Shown here: positions 34,301 to 43,106 of the stretch, piece by piece
Layout of the letters: the number at the start of each line of letters is the position of its first letter
Position numbering within the stretch: the first letter of the stretch is position 1
NCBI GenBank assembly: GCA_017469925.1
Contig: JAFUFK010000008.1
Location: 1-52,935 of the forward strand
Length of the DNA: 52,935 bases
Direction: 5' to 3'
From: Bacteroidaceae bacterium
GTDB taxonomy: Bacteria; Bacteroidota; Bacteroidia; Bacteroidales; Bacteroidaceae
Notes under the pieces: generated by a model
Told to the model about the DNA's origin: nothing
The model's database searches: none
What the model saw: the letters and a program-made list of their open reading frames with translations, nothing else
Made by a program: the position numbers and the translations under genes

Positions 34301-35442
34301 CAGTACTGCGAGTAGTTGCTCTCGTTGAGGGCCAGCGATTGCACGTTGCCGTCTGCCTCCGTGGCCACACGGTCGTAGAGGGGGCAGATGAGTCGATAGT
34401 AGGCACCGTCCTTCAGGGCACTTGCGTAGCCCTTGGCCGTATTCATGTGGTCGATGACCTGAGCCTCGGTGATGTCCTCGGCAAGTTCGATGGCCCAGTC
34501 ACTGCCCGAGTCGTTGGCATACGACCACTTGGTGACGGTCGTGCCGTTGTTACCCAGGTTCATGCACTTCTGCCCACTGAAGTCGCTTGCCGACGAGATG
34601 TTGATGTACGACATCGTACCCGTGTTGTTGGGGCTGAACTGGATGTAGAGCGTGGTGGCACTGCCAGAGGGTGAGCCGAACTCTCCCTGTAGGTACTGCC
34701 CCGTATTGGCCGAGCGAACGGTGTAGCCGCTTCCGCTCTTCTCCAGAATCCATATCTGGCTCAGGCCCGACGATACCTTTGATGCGCCTACGGCCGAGCC
34801 GTTGGTGTTGGTGGTCAGGTAGGCCGTCGATGTGCGCTTATTATGCAGGCGAACCAGACCCAGACGGCTCATCTGGTAGTTGTAGAGGTCGCGCCCTGTC
34901 AGGTCGCCGGCATCCTCGGTCTTCACCTCGATGAAAGCCCAGTCGCCAATGCTGTTGGCCGTCTTCGTTGTACCACCCTTGATGTCACTGCCGTCGGACG
35001 GGGCTACCATGTTGTAGGTAGTGCCTTGCAGGAGGAAGTGACCCGGGTTGTCGGCGATGGCCGTGATGGTCATGGCCCAACTGCTGGTGGCTGTGGCACC
35101 GGTGCCGCGTGCGCTGCTGCCCGGACCTTTGTAATAGTTGCCCAGACCCGACTTCAGGTAGTACTTGCCGTCGGTGGCCTCTTCGAGAGTTACGAGATAG
35201 CCTTCGTTGCCACTGACACTGAGTCCCTTGGGCGATGTGGCTGTCTGGTTAAGGGCATTGCTGCCGTTCTCCTTTACGTAACGGCTCGAACCATGATTGT
35301 AAAGGAAGTACCACTTGCCAGTCTCCAAGGTAGTAGCCTCGCTGCCAAGGGCGTAGATACCAGTAGGAAGGTCGATTGCTTTGATTGTGCTGCTGCCGAA
35401 GAAGGCGAGCAACATGGCGAAGAATAGATAAAGTTTCTTCAT
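31303..35442 (-). CDS. M60-like (SslE/enhancin type) mucin metallopeptidase, surface-secreted
   Basis: 1379 residues. Signal peptide MKKLYLFFAMLLAFFGSSTIKA, then beta-trefoil (ricin-like) lectin modules to about residue 480, a helical spacer, and an M60 domain (about 560-960). The zinc motif is H820-E821-I822-G823-H824 in GPSHEIGHNHQ, with E837 as the likely third ligand, fitting HExxHx(8,28)E. Upstream is an IMPa/BT4244-like beta-sandwich region. Members cut mucin-type O-glycoproteins next to glycosylated residues. The C-terminus ends YDLQGRRIEKATKAG...VNGKKTIIK, the T9SS tail. Own promoter at 35484-35491. It heads a minus-strand series followed upstream by three paralogous surface proteins. 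Confidence 0.92.
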   Translation of the reverse strand: MKKLYLFFAMLLAFFGSSTIKAIDLPTGIYALGSEATTLETGKWYFLYNHGSSRYVKENGSNALNQTATSPKGLSVSGNEGYLVTLEEATDGKYYLKSGLGNYYKGPGSSARGTGATATSSWAMTITAIADNPGHFLLQGTTYNMVAPSDGSDIKGGTTKTANSIGDWAFIEVKTEDAGDLTGRDLYNYQMSRLGLVRLHNKRTSTAYLTTNTNGSAVGASKVSSGLSQIWILEKSGSGYTVRSANTGQYLQGEFGSPSGSATTLYIQFSPNNTGTMSYINISSASDFSGQKCMNLGNNGTTVTKWSYANDSGSDWAIELAEDITEAQVIDHMNTAKGYASALKDGAYYRLICPLYDRVATEADGNVQSLALNESNYSQYWKLIKNGSGYAFQNVVSQKYIQRQGTTSAVYQVGTSAVALYPGRTNDKWEYKWVIANSSATDGMGMHTANTQNYNVVRWSVSADASIWAFQEVELTEEEIEAARGSQKAYEDIVKNLSAYQTRLDALFTDKACTTLKTGIQSLTDAQLAANADYAALTSDMQEMVMKIKNNTWKQFTNTKTGYTADYERFFRIADYKVYSHHQDMANGNNFTMSNAFGRLSGPTGIFANAGQMVFIYVGAAPKSECTLALEVVGTDGVSGNHPTGTQIELHEGLNIYMASQQVLLYIFHQLNNTQKYLADYPDIKIHFEGGELTGYWDATRGMTNADWALLQQDLLKAPFVNLKTQHLVFQMDTELVTAAEPTEMEGLMRIWDAIPMNEDRYMGVEDFEGRYNNIWNAFSGASSYMHSTTHGTWYTESTIPTVMNYNNMRKAGNIWGPSHEIGHNHQGSINVIGTTESSNNLFSNINRFEQGIQTSRRQLPCDVFADQVKGTPWVGRNIWQTTSMFFQLYLYFHAMHHDDQFYPNLFRTMRKNPINKGTWQNRTYVNNEGETVTGSVSVATGARDYLHLAKMICDVAQADLSEFFEAYGMFIPVNEFHVGDYSNYLVTTTQTEINEAKKYMQKYPKKLGNIMFIDDHISPMKDADPNNIFEGQPASNGKKTNDTAQHDELGNGYPVGEAGDYEEYDGRSEYAVSGDYFTISGSTISFKGTGYLGHKFYDLDGNLIWATNAKSVTLPTQLRTLGVDNYIVVAAEPNMTDVPCPYFKSGTAQVYREEVYFGNEDEHKTWWAGTKTDLSQYLPENAIAVIGSNNATENITSTPNVIGQDNTAASLVLNGDLPAYIPVDVEAQSVTFKKTIDGKAALDLPFDVTSTDLPGLQTASYDDEVLSVTNAESVAAGKPVVVSGNVNLNLKNVAVKTGSYQELKAVKILSADGQSVVEVETASPFTFNMGDATGIRSIGNGQLTIGNGEAIYDLQGRRIEKATKAGIYIVNGKKTIIK

Positions 35443-35483
35443 GGCATATTAAGTTTTAGTTATTAATTGGCTCTACTTCGTGG

Positions 35484-35491
35484 CAAAGATA
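35484..35491 (-). promoter_or_regulatory. -7 box (TATCTTTG, minus strand) of the M60 gene
   Basis: CAAAGATA at 35484-35491 reads TATCTTTG toward the M60 start 42 bases away. Confidence 0.7.
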
Positions 35492-35511
35492 AGGATTATT
35501 CCCCATTCTAC

Positions 35512-35544
35512 AAAAAAAGAGCCGTGATTTTTCAACCACGGCCC
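35512..35544 (-). terminator. Terminator of surface paralog A
   Basis: On the minus strand GGGCCGTG, loop GTTGAAAAAT, CACGGCTC, then TTTTTTT. The loop sequence is shared with the terminators at 39233-39272 and 43064-43095. Confidence 0.85.
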
Positions 35545-35575
35545 TGTCTTTAGGTCCTTAAGGACTATAAGGTAT

Positions 35576-38500
35576 TTACTTCACGACAACCTTAGTGCCA
35601 TTCAGGATGTAAACGCCCTTGCCATAGCGACTTACGTCGTTCAGTGAGCCCTTCTTGCTAACGAGGCGGCCATCGATGGTGTAGATGGCACCAGACTTCG
35701 ATACGTTAGTCAGGGCTTCTACAATACCATCATCGAGGGTCTCGTCCCAGATAACGGAGAGTTCAGCGGTGGGATCGAACTTGCTCTCGGCAGAGATGTA
35801 AGCCTCGTTGGCATAGACGCGAGTCAGCTCAACCATGATGGCATCCTTCTCTACGGTGTTGACAACCAGTTCGTTGCCCTTGCAGTAAACGTCGCCACGG
35901 TCGAGGACAATGGACTCATAGGTACCCTTCAGGGCATTGTTCGTCTGAGGCTCTGTGCCCTTGACGTCAAAGCCAAGCTTGAAGACTACCATGTCGGCCT
36001 CTTCATCGGCAGAGTATTCGCTGGTCTCGCCATTGATGTAGATGAAGGGACGACCACCTTCGGCGCTCTCTATCTTGGCCATCGTAATCTCGTTGGTCTC
36101 GGTGTTGATGCTGTTTACGGTCCACATCTGACCTTCGTTGACTGTGATGTCAACGGGGAAGCAGAATGCGTGAACTGAGCCATAGACAATGGGCACGTTG
36201 AACTCTACGTTCTCACCCGTTACGTCCTCAACCTCCTCGATATACAGACCACTGCGGCTACCGGGGGTAGAAGCATCCCAAGTTACCAGTACGTTCTGGG
36301 CAACCTGTGCGTGCAGATAGTTCTGGTTGGCGCCCGTAATGCTCTTGGCAGCAATTACGTTTTCACCGTAACCGATGGCACGAACGTTGAACAGCGAGGG
36401 ATGAGCGCTCAGACGGGCATAACCGCTTGTTCCGGCAGCCTTTACGAACAGGTTGGTACCCTTGTTCTGCAGGATGTAGGCGCTGTCGCCAACGGCTACA
36501 AAGCGGAACAGGTCGAGACCTTCGCCGTCCTTAATGTCTTCCTTGTCGTCGAAGAAGAGATACTTGCCCAGACCCATGTCGGCGGCTTCAACCTGATCTT
36601 CGGTTACATAGACGTTCACCTTGACTTCTTCGCCCTCTTCGTTGGTATAGGTAGCAGTCTCGGTGAGGGGATTCGATACGGTCAGATACTTGCCGAACAG
36701 GGGCTGGCTGGTGTAAGCATCGATCTTCTCGTTGCGCTGGCCGTTACCTGCCACCTTGTCCCAATTGTACTGTTCGAACTCATCCTCGGTAGCGAAGCGG
36801 ATGCGATACCACTTGCCCTCCTTAATCTGGTTGGCGCTGGCGAAGATGTCCTGAGCGCCCTGGTTCAGTTGCTCGATGTAGCTTTCGCTCTTCTCAGCGG
36901 TGTAAGCACCAGAAGCATCATAGGCAACAGCCTCGTCGTAGAGGGCCCTGAAGGCACCGGCACCTGCGCCTGCATTCCAGAAACCAGGATTGTTGCCGAT
37001 AACGATACCATCGACGGCCGTCTTCTGGTTGTCCAGTGCTTCACGCAGAGGTCTGGGATCGACGAACTTGGCGATGAAGGCATCGTAGGCAGCCTTCAAG
37101 GTGTTGTACTGCTCAAGCGTAACGTCTTCGCTCTCTACACCCATCAGGTTCCGGACCTGAGTCTGCAGGTTGGTGAAGACATCACCCAGTACGAAGCTCT
37201 GAGCCGTAGGCGACTGATGAACGTCTGCCTTGAAGAGTTGGAACTCCGCCAGGTGGGCATACTTGGCACTGGAGTTAGTGTTACCAGTGAAGTAGAAGCG
37301 GATAATCTTGTGACCATTGAAGGGGAATGTCTCAGTCGTGATTTCCTCAGCGGGGTCACCATACGGGGTATTCAGGACGGCCAGTTTCTCGCCGGCACCG
37401 ATTCCTGCGTCGGCATCGTCAACACCATAGACGGTCCACTGGGTAATCTGGTTGGCCGTGGTGTTGCGGCGCTGGAACCACATGGTGGCAGCGTCTGCTT
37501 CAGGATCCAGAATCTCAACCTGGAAGTATTGTACACTGCCCGTGTAGTCGCCGTGCCAGTCACCATGCCAGATGGTGCTGCCATTGCCGTCGAGCAATGC
37601 GCCGAAGTCCTTACCCTCATCGCGGTCGGAGCAGGGGCTGCTGAACTGAGTGGCTTCAGTGATAAGGGCGGTCTCTGTAGGTGTGAAGGAGCGGTCGCGT
37701 GCAATCTCCATCTTCTCCTGGGCGTCGGCCATGGTGGTGGTGAAGTTGTAAACCAACATCTCCTGTTCGCGGATGGGACCGTAAGCCTCGATGATGGCCT
37801 GGGCTTCCTCTTCGTTCACGGGCACGAATACCCACTCCGAAGCATGAGGCGTGCCCTCGCTGTAAGTGCTGTACCACAGGGTAAGGGTTCCCGAAACGCC
37901 TGTGCCGCTACCGTGGCTACCGCAGTGCAGATAAATCTGACCACTCAGGTCTTCCACGTCGGCATGACGGATGTTGGCATAGGTAACGCCATCAACGGTG
38001 GTCACGGGGTCGATGGCCATCAGGTTGGTGTTGCTGACAGAGAGGGTGACGGGCTTGACATTGTCGAAGCGGGCATTGGTGGCCATGCTTACGATGTCGT
38101 AGTAACCGTCCTTGTTCGTAATCTTGAACAATGAGGGGCAGTGGCTATCCACGTCGTCGGGGGTATTCCATACGGCAGAGATGGTCTCGCCGGCAACGGA
38201 AGTACTCAGGTACTTGTCGTGATAGATAGTCTTTGTGGTTTCTTCCTGAGTCTCTTCGTCAATGACGGTCTCGGTCGTGTAGTAGGCCTGACCATTCAGT
38301 AGGCGATAGTAGCCATCGGCCAGCGACATCGGAACCTTGCTGGCCACGACAGCCTCGTAGGTGGTCACGATTCTCTCGGCCAGAGAACGATAGAGAGCAG
38401 CCAGTTCGTCATCGGGCATGGTGCTCAAGTCGGGGTTGTTCTCTGTCTCATGGGCTTCGGCAACAGCAGCCTCAAAGGCAGCCACTTCCTCAGCACCATA

Positions 38501-39166
38501 CAGGCCAGGCTCTGTGCCTGCCGTGAAGGTATAGTTCTCGTAGGCAGCCAGCGTAGATTGCAGCTCTTCCAAGGCAGTAATAACCTCGCTTTGCTTCTTC
38601 ACAACAACGTAGAAGTTACTGGTGCGGGCAAATCCGTTTGTACCTTTTTGATATACGGTAAAGGGCACAGCAAATGTCTCGTCGTCAGCAATCTCAATGG
38701 AGATGTGTTGCGTATCATCGGGACCAGAGCTTATAACCTCTTCGCCTTCATTTAGAGATACTCCGGTGCCGGTGGCAACGCTACTATTGAAGTCAAATTC
38801 AACAGACTTGATGAACCAGCCGAAGTCAACCATAATCTGGTAGTTTCCGTAACCCGTTGTGGAGAACTGGTTGAAGAAAGTCAACAGATTTAGACCGTCG
38901 CCCCAAGCTGCCATATTGTTGGCACCTGAAAAATTGTTACCACGGATGTCGGTAGTAGAGTTGCCTCCATTCATACAGCAGATGGAGATGATAGGTGTGG
39001 TGGTGGAGTTCCATGTACGAGCGTAAGGATTACTCTCGTTGCCGTTCCACTCTACCCATTTACCATGAGCCATGTCCACTGTGAGAGTAACCTCATCCTG
39101 TGCGAACGCCGTTGTTGCCCCCAGCATAGTGAGCAACATCATGAAAAGAAAGTAAAGTTTCTTCAT
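35576..39166 (-). CDS. Surface paralog A: F5/8-type lectin protein with Por tail
   Basis: 1196 residues, signal peptide MKKLYFLFMMLLTMLGATTAFAQ. Suggested order: N-terminal beta domain (23-195), acidic helical spacer with GTEPGLYGAEEVAAFEAAV, ricin-like module (about 280-460, DGYYRLLNG...DKYLST), F5/8 (discoidin) domain (about 500-645, LDGNGSTIWHGDWHGDY...YFQVEI...HLAEFQLF), second helical spacer with IGNNPGFWNAGAGAGAFRALYDEA, second ricin-like module (about 790-980, GKWYRIRFATEDEFEQYNWD...AVGDSAYILQNKGTNLFVKAAGTSG), C-terminal beta domain and tail (YTIDGRLVSKKGSLNDVSRYGKGVYILNGTKVVVK). No catalytic motif was found; glycan binding on the cell surface is inferred. It shares this whole plan with the next two genes. 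Confidence 0.85.
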   Translation of the reverse strand: MKKLYFLFMMLLTMLGATTAFAQDEVTLTVDMAHGKWVEWNGNESNPYARTWNSTTTPIISICCMNGGNSTTDIRGNNFSGANNMAAWGDGLNLLTFFNQFSTTGYGNYQIMVDFGWFIKSVEFDFNSSVATGTGVSLNEGEEVISSGPDDTQHISIEIADDETFAVPFTVYQKGTNGFARTSNFYVVVKKQSEVITALEELQSTLAAYENYTFTAGTEPGLYGAEEVAAFEAAVAEAHETENNPDLSTMPDDELAALYRSLAERIVTTYEAVVASKVPMSLADGYYRLLNGQAYYTTETVIDEETQEETTKTIYHDKYLSTSVAGETISAVWNTPDDVDSHCPSLFKITNKDGYYDIVSMATNARFDNVKPVTLSVSNTNLMAIDPVTTVDGVTYANIRHADVEDLSGQIYLHCGSHGSGTGVSGTLTLWYSTYSEGTPHASEWVFVPVNEEEAQAIIEAYGPIREQEMLVYNFTTTMADAQEKMEIARDRSFTPTETALITEATQFSSPCSDRDEGKDFGALLDGNGSTIWHGDWHGDYTGSVQYFQVEILDPEADAATMWFQRRNTTANQITQWTVYGVDDADAGIGAGEKLAVLNTPYGDPAEEITTETFPFNGHKIIRFYFTGNTNSSAKYAHLAEFQLFKADVHQSPTAQSFVLGDVFTNLQTQVRNLMGVESEDVTLEQYNTLKAAYDAFIAKFVDPRPLREALDNQKTAVDGIVIGNNPGFWNAGAGAGAFRALYDEAVAYDASGAYTAEKSESYIEQLNQGAQDIFASANQIKEGKWYRIRFATEDEFEQYNWDKVAGNGQRNEKIDAYTSQPLFGKYLTVSNPLTETATYTNEEGEEVKVNVYVTEDQVEAADMGLGKYLFFDDKEDIKDGEGLDLFRFVAVGDSAYILQNKGTNLFVKAAGTSGYARLSAHPSLFNVRAIGYGENVIAAKSITGANQNYLHAQVAQNVLVTWDASTPGSRSGLYIEEVEDVTGENVEFNVPIVYGSVHAFCFPVDITVNEGQMWTVNSINTETNEITMAKIESAEGGRPFIYINGETSEYSADEEADMVVFKLGFDVKGTEPQTNNALKGTYESIVLDRGDVYCKGNELVVNTVEKDAIMVELTRVYANEAYISAESKFDPTAELSVIWDETLDDGIVEALTNVSKSGAIYTIDGRLVSKKGSLNDVSRYGKGVYILNGTKVVVK

Positions 39167-39204
39167 AGCATTAATAATTTGGTTAGTAAATAAATGTTTC
39201 GGGA

Positions 39205-39212
39205 CAAAGATA
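39205..39212 (-). promoter_or_regulatory. -7 box (TATCTTTG, minus strand) of paralog A
   Basis: CAAAGATA at 39205-39212 reads TATCTTTG toward the start codon, 39 bases away. Confidence 0.7.
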
Positions 39213-39232
39213 AGGATAATTTTCTAATACAC

Positions 39233-39272
39233 AAAGAAAGAGCCGCGATTTTTCAACCGCGGCTCTTTCTTT
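39233..39272 (-). terminator. Terminator of surface paralog B
   Basis: AAAGAAAGAGCCGCG (39233-39247) pairs perfectly over 15 bp with CGCGGCTCTTTCTTT (39258-39272); the loop is ATTTTTCAAC, shared with the terminators of paralogs A and C. Confidence 0.9.
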
Positions 39273-39300
39273 GGAGTATTTTTCCTTATGGACTTGATAC

Positions 39301-42300
39301 TTACTTCACGACAACTTTGGTGCCATTGAGGATGTAGATGCCCTTGCCGAAGCGGCTGAGGTCGTTCAGGTTAGCCTTCGGGCTTACCAGACGGCCGTCG
39401 ATGGTATAGACGGCGCCCGACTTCGTCACGTTGGCCAGTGCGGTCTGGATGGCATCGCCACCAGTGCCGAAGATTACCTCTACGGTAGCCTCCAGGTCGG
39501 TGAAGGGCTCCTCGGCAGCGATGTAGGCAGAGTTGATGCCAATGGAGGTGCTGCTGCGCTTAGCCATTACGAAGGTGTTGCCCTCGGCTACCAGTACGCC
39601 TGCACCTACGGTCTTTCCGTAGTACGAACCCTTCAGCGGCTTGTCGGTCTGGGGCTCAGCAGTTACTTCGTAACCGTGCTTCAGGACTACCATGTCGTAT
39701 TCGCCGTTAGCGGCTGCTTCGGCATCATAGTTCTCTACGTCACCATTTACGAGGATGAAGGGACGGCCACCGGCTACGGGACCCGTGATTTCGCTCAGGG
39801 TAACCTTGGTGTCCTCGAGGCTCTGAACGCCCCAAGTCTTGGCGGTCTGGCCATCGGCTACACTGATTTCAACGGGGAAGCAGTAGGTGTTGACGGCGCC
39901 CAGGATGACGGGCACGTTGAACTCTGTGCCGTCGAAGTCGGCTGCCACGTCACCAGCCTCTTCGATGTAGAGGCCGCTGCGGCTACCGGGATAGTCAACA
40001 TCCCAAGTTACGAGGATGTTCTGGTTAACCTGAGCGTGCAGGTTGCTCTGATAGCTGCCCGTGAGGTTCTTGGCAGAGATTACGTTCAGACCATAACCGA
40101 TGGCGCGGACGGTGAACAGGGTGGGATGGGCGCTCAGCGTCACGGCACCGCTGGTACCGGCTGCGCGAACGAACAGGCCAGAGGTCTTGTTCTGCAAGAG
40201 GTAGGCGCTGTCGCCAACGGCTACGAAGCGGAACATGGCGTCGTCGGCTACCTGGATGTTCTCGTCGGCCAGGAAGTGGAGGTTGTCGCCAAGAGCGATA
40301 GCGTCGCGGTCAGCAACGGGGTCGATGCTTTGATAGCCATCGCCGTCTTGCTCGAAGTCGGCGAGAGAGATGTACTTGCCGAAGAGTTCGGGAACCTTCT
40401 CGGTACCATTGCCGGCAACCAAATCCCATTCGTGGGCCTCGAACTCTTCCTGCGTGCCGAAGCGAATCTTATACCACTTGCCGGGCTGAACAGCGATGGC
40501 GCTGGCATAGATATCCTGGCTCTGAGCGGTCAGTTTGTCGATGTAGTTCTGGCTCTGCTCGGGTGTGTAGTCGCCGGCAGCGTCATAAGCCACAGCTTCG
40601 TCGTAGAGGGCCTTGAAAGTTCCTGCGCCATTGTCGGCACTCCAGAAACCAGGCTGTGTGCCAACCTCGACGACATCAGCCGTGCCAGCCAGCTCCTTCA
40701 GTGTGTTACGCAGTTCGGTAGGATCGACATACTTGGTCATGAAGGCGTCGTAGGCGGCCTTCAGCTTGTTATAGACATCCACGTCGATGTCGTCAGCCTC
40801 GATGCCATCCTGCTCCTCGATAACAGACTCCAGGTTGGTGGCCAGGTCGCCCATGTGGTTGTACTGAGCATTGGGGTTAGGCTCGGGCACGGTGTAGAGC
40901 TGGAACTCACCTACGTGCCAGTAGCCACGGCTGGAAGTGGTGGCGTCGGCATAGAAGCGCAGGTACTGGTTGCCCTGGGTCAGGAAGGGGTCGGTGGTCA
41001 TGTTGATTTCGGAACTGCTATAAGGAGTCTCGAAGGCGGCCAGTTCTACCCACGAAGCATCGTCTGCGTCAGCGCTGCTGCTGCCATATACGCTCCACTG
41101 TGTGATGTGGTCGTTGGCAACGGGGGCATGGTCATCGCCAGTGGTGCGGCGCGAGAAGGCCAGATAAATCTCCTTATCTACAACCTCGTCAAGGGCAACT
41201 TGCAGGTAGTGGGTGTGGCCATCTACGCTACCGTTGCTCCATGCAGAGTGCCAGAAGGTGTTGGTGTCGCCGTCGAGCAGGTTGTTCAGCGAACCTTCGC
41301 TGGGCTCTGTCCAGGGCGAGCTGAACTGCTCGTTCTTGGTAATCAGCGCTTCGCTGACTTCGTCCTTGGCCAGTTCCAGTTTAGCCTTGGCATCGGCCAG
41401 AAGTTCGTTGTACTCGGCCACGAGTTTGTCGTGGTTGGCATAGGGCTCGTAGTCGGCCAGAATCTGGTTAGCCTCTTCGTCGCTTACAGCCTCGAAGCTC
41501 CACTCGGTGGCACCAAGGTCGGTGCTGCCTGCCGAGTAGCCTGTGGCCCAACCTACGAGGTAACCCGACTTGCTGGCGCCACTGCTGTGTCCGCCAGTAT
41601 GCAGGTACAGGTAGCCATTGGCGGCCTGTGTGCTGACGCGGATATCGACATACATCACACCGTCGAGCGTGATGACGGGGTCGAGGGCCATCAGGTTTTC
41701 GCTGTTCTCGTCCATCGTCACGCTGGTGCTCGTCTTAACGTTGTTGAAGCGGCCCTTCGTAACGGCGTTCTGGATGTCGTAGGTGCCGTCGCCCTTGGAA
41801 GTAACAATCCACAGGGCAGGAGCCTGGGTGGTAACGTCCTCGGGATCGATGCCGCCCCAGCGGCCATAGATGGTGCCGTCGATGACGGCGCTCGTCATGT
41901 ACTTATCGACATAGACGGTAACTTCCTCCTGGGTCTCCTCGTCGGTGACGGTCTCGTACCATCTGGAGTGGCCATCGGTGCGGTAGCCGTTCTTGATGCG
42001 GTAGTAGCCAGACTTCAGTTCAGAAGAAACCTTTGACTCCAACACGGCGTTGTAGGCATCGATAAGTGCCTGCTTAACCTCGTTCAGGGTTTCGGGGGTC
42101 CATCCGCCTACGTTGTCGGGACCCAGTGCGTCCTCGGCAGCGTTGTAGGCAGCCAGCAGGGCAGCCTCGAAGGCAGCCACTTCGGCCTCGCCATATTGGC
42201 CAGGTTCGGTACCTACGGTGAAGGTGCCAGAATAACCAGCATACTGGTCATAGGTAGTCTCAAGGTCGCGTGCAGCAGCCTCCAGGGGATCAGCCTCGCC

Positions 42301-42978
42301 CCAGATGATTTCGGCTACGCTCCAGATACTGTTTGAGTTAATCATACCATCGTCGCCGATAGCAATCTCGTGCTTGCCACTATCCCAGGTAACTACCGTG
42401 TTGCCGGCATTGATACCTGTCTCGGAAGAGATATTGTTATCGACGCGCCAACTCATGTCATAGACATTGAAACCGATGGCACCGGGAGCGCCTTCGGGGT
42501 CGATGACATAGAGGTTGAACTCACCGGCATCGTACTTGTTGTCGGTAGAGCTGAACTTGGCACTCTGGGCGTTGCTGGCGGGGCCAGTAAGCCAGTTGCC
42601 TGTACCGAACTGGATGTTGTAGGCACCCTCGTTTTCGGTGGGCACAAAGCGCACCAGGTAGTTGGCCTTAGAGGTGGCAGTGCTTTCGGGGTCAACATTG
42701 ACCACGCCAATCTTCAGGATGTCCTTGCCGATGCCTTGGTCGTACAGGAAACCACCCGTAGAGGGCACTTCGCCTGCCAGCGTGGGGGCATACTGGTGGT
42801 TGCCCTGGCTTGGCGTACGTCCTTGATGCAGGAAGTACCATGTGTTGGGTTGGAACTCAGCAACAACCTCACCTACGGTGACGGTCTTCAACTGAAGTTC
42901 GTCCAACTGTGCAAACGCGCTGACGCTCATGAACAGAGCTACCAGCATGCAGAGAAAAGAGGTAATCTTTCTACTCAT
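39301..42978 (-). CDS. Surface paralog B: F5/8-type lectin protein with Por tail
   Basis: 1225 residues, same plan as paralogs A and C. Signal peptide ...LFMSVSAFAQ; N-terminal domain beginning LKTVTVGEVVAEFQPNTWYFLHQGRTPSQGNHQY (shared with C, not A); spacer GTEPGQYGEAEVAAFEAALLAA; ricin-like SGYYRIKNG...DKYMTS; F5/8 domain LLDGDTNTFWHSAWSNGS...HYLQVAL; second spacer VGTQPGFWSADNGAGTFKALYDEAVAY; second ricin-like module (GKWYKIRFGTQEEFEAHEWD...AVGDSAYLLQNKTSGLFVRAAGTSG); C-terminal domain with VAGGRPFILVNGDVENYD; tail YTIDGRLVSPKANLNDLSRFGKGIYILNGTKVVVK. The final 35 residues are nearly identical to those of A, suggesting gene conversion or strong constraint on the tail. Function is inferred to be surface glycan binding. 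Confidence 0.85.
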   Translation of the reverse strand: MSRKITSFLCMLVALFMSVSAFAQLDELQLKTVTVGEVVAEFQPNTWYFLHQGRTPSQGNHQYAPTLAGEVPSTGGFLYDQGIGKDILKIGVVNVDPESTATSKANYLVRFVPTENEGAYNIQFGTGNWLTGPASNAQSAKFSSTDNKYDAGEFNLYVIDPEGAPGAIGFNVYDMSWRVDNNISSETGINAGNTVVTWDSGKHEIAIGDDGMINSNSIWSVAEIIWGEADPLEAAARDLETTYDQYAGYSGTFTVGTEPGQYGEAEVAAFEAALLAAYNAAEDALGPDNVGGWTPETLNEVKQALIDAYNAVLESKVSSELKSGYYRIKNGYRTDGHSRWYETVTDEETQEEVTVYVDKYMTSAVIDGTIYGRWGGIDPEDVTTQAPALWIVTSKGDGTYDIQNAVTKGRFNNVKTSTSVTMDENSENLMALDPVITLDGVMYVDIRVSTQAANGYLYLHTGGHSSGASKSGYLVGWATGYSAGSTDLGATEWSFEAVSDEEANQILADYEPYANHDKLVAEYNELLADAKAKLELAKDEVSEALITKNEQFSSPWTEPSEGSLNNLLDGDTNTFWHSAWSNGSVDGHTHYLQVALDEVVDKEIYLAFSRRTTGDDHAPVANDHITQWSVYGSSSADADDASWVELAAFETPYSSSEINMTTDPFLTQGNQYLRFYADATTSSRGYWHVGEFQLYTVPEPNPNAQYNHMGDLATNLESVIEEQDGIEADDIDVDVYNKLKAAYDAFMTKYVDPTELRNTLKELAGTADVVEVGTQPGFWSADNGAGTFKALYDEAVAYDAAGDYTPEQSQNYIDKLTAQSQDIYASAIAVQPGKWYKIRFGTQEEFEAHEWDLVAGNGTEKVPELFGKYISLADFEQDGDGYQSIDPVADRDAIALGDNLHFLADENIQVADDAMFRFVAVGDSAYLLQNKTSGLFVRAAGTSGAVTLSAHPTLFTVRAIGYGLNVISAKNLTGSYQSNLHAQVNQNILVTWDVDYPGSRSGLYIEEAGDVAADFDGTEFNVPVILGAVNTYCFPVEISVADGQTAKTWGVQSLEDTKVTLSEITGPVAGGRPFILVNGDVENYDAEAAANGEYDMVVLKHGYEVTAEPQTDKPLKGSYYGKTVGAGVLVAEGNTFVMAKRSSTSIGINSAYIAAEEPFTDLEATVEVIFGTGGDAIQTALANVTKSGAVYTIDGRLVSPKANLNDLSRFGKGIYILNGTKVVVK

Positions 42979-43031
42979 AGTTTGTTAGTTTAAGGGTTAA
43001 TAAATCAGTCTTGTTTCAATAGTCTCGGGGG

Positions 43032-43039
43032 CAAAGTTA
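43032..43039 (-). promoter_or_regulatory. -7 box (TAACTTTG, minus strand) of paralog B
   Basis: CAAAGTTA reads TAACTTTG toward the start codon 54 bases away. The flanking TAGTCTCGGGGGCAAAG is shared with the paralog C promoter, so the promoter was duplicated with the gene. Confidence 0.7.
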
Positions 43040-43063
43040 CACAGAATTTTCAATATTGCAAAA

Positions 43064-43095
43064 AAAGCGCCACGATTTTTCAACCATGGCGCTTT
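43064..43095 (-). terminator. Terminator of surface paralog C
   Basis: AAAGCGCCA (43064-43072) and TGGCGCTTT (43087-43095) form the stem around CGATTTTTCAACCA; on the minus strand the stem is followed by TTTTTGC. Confidence 0.85.
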
Positions 43096-43106
43096 CTTTA
43101 GCAGTT

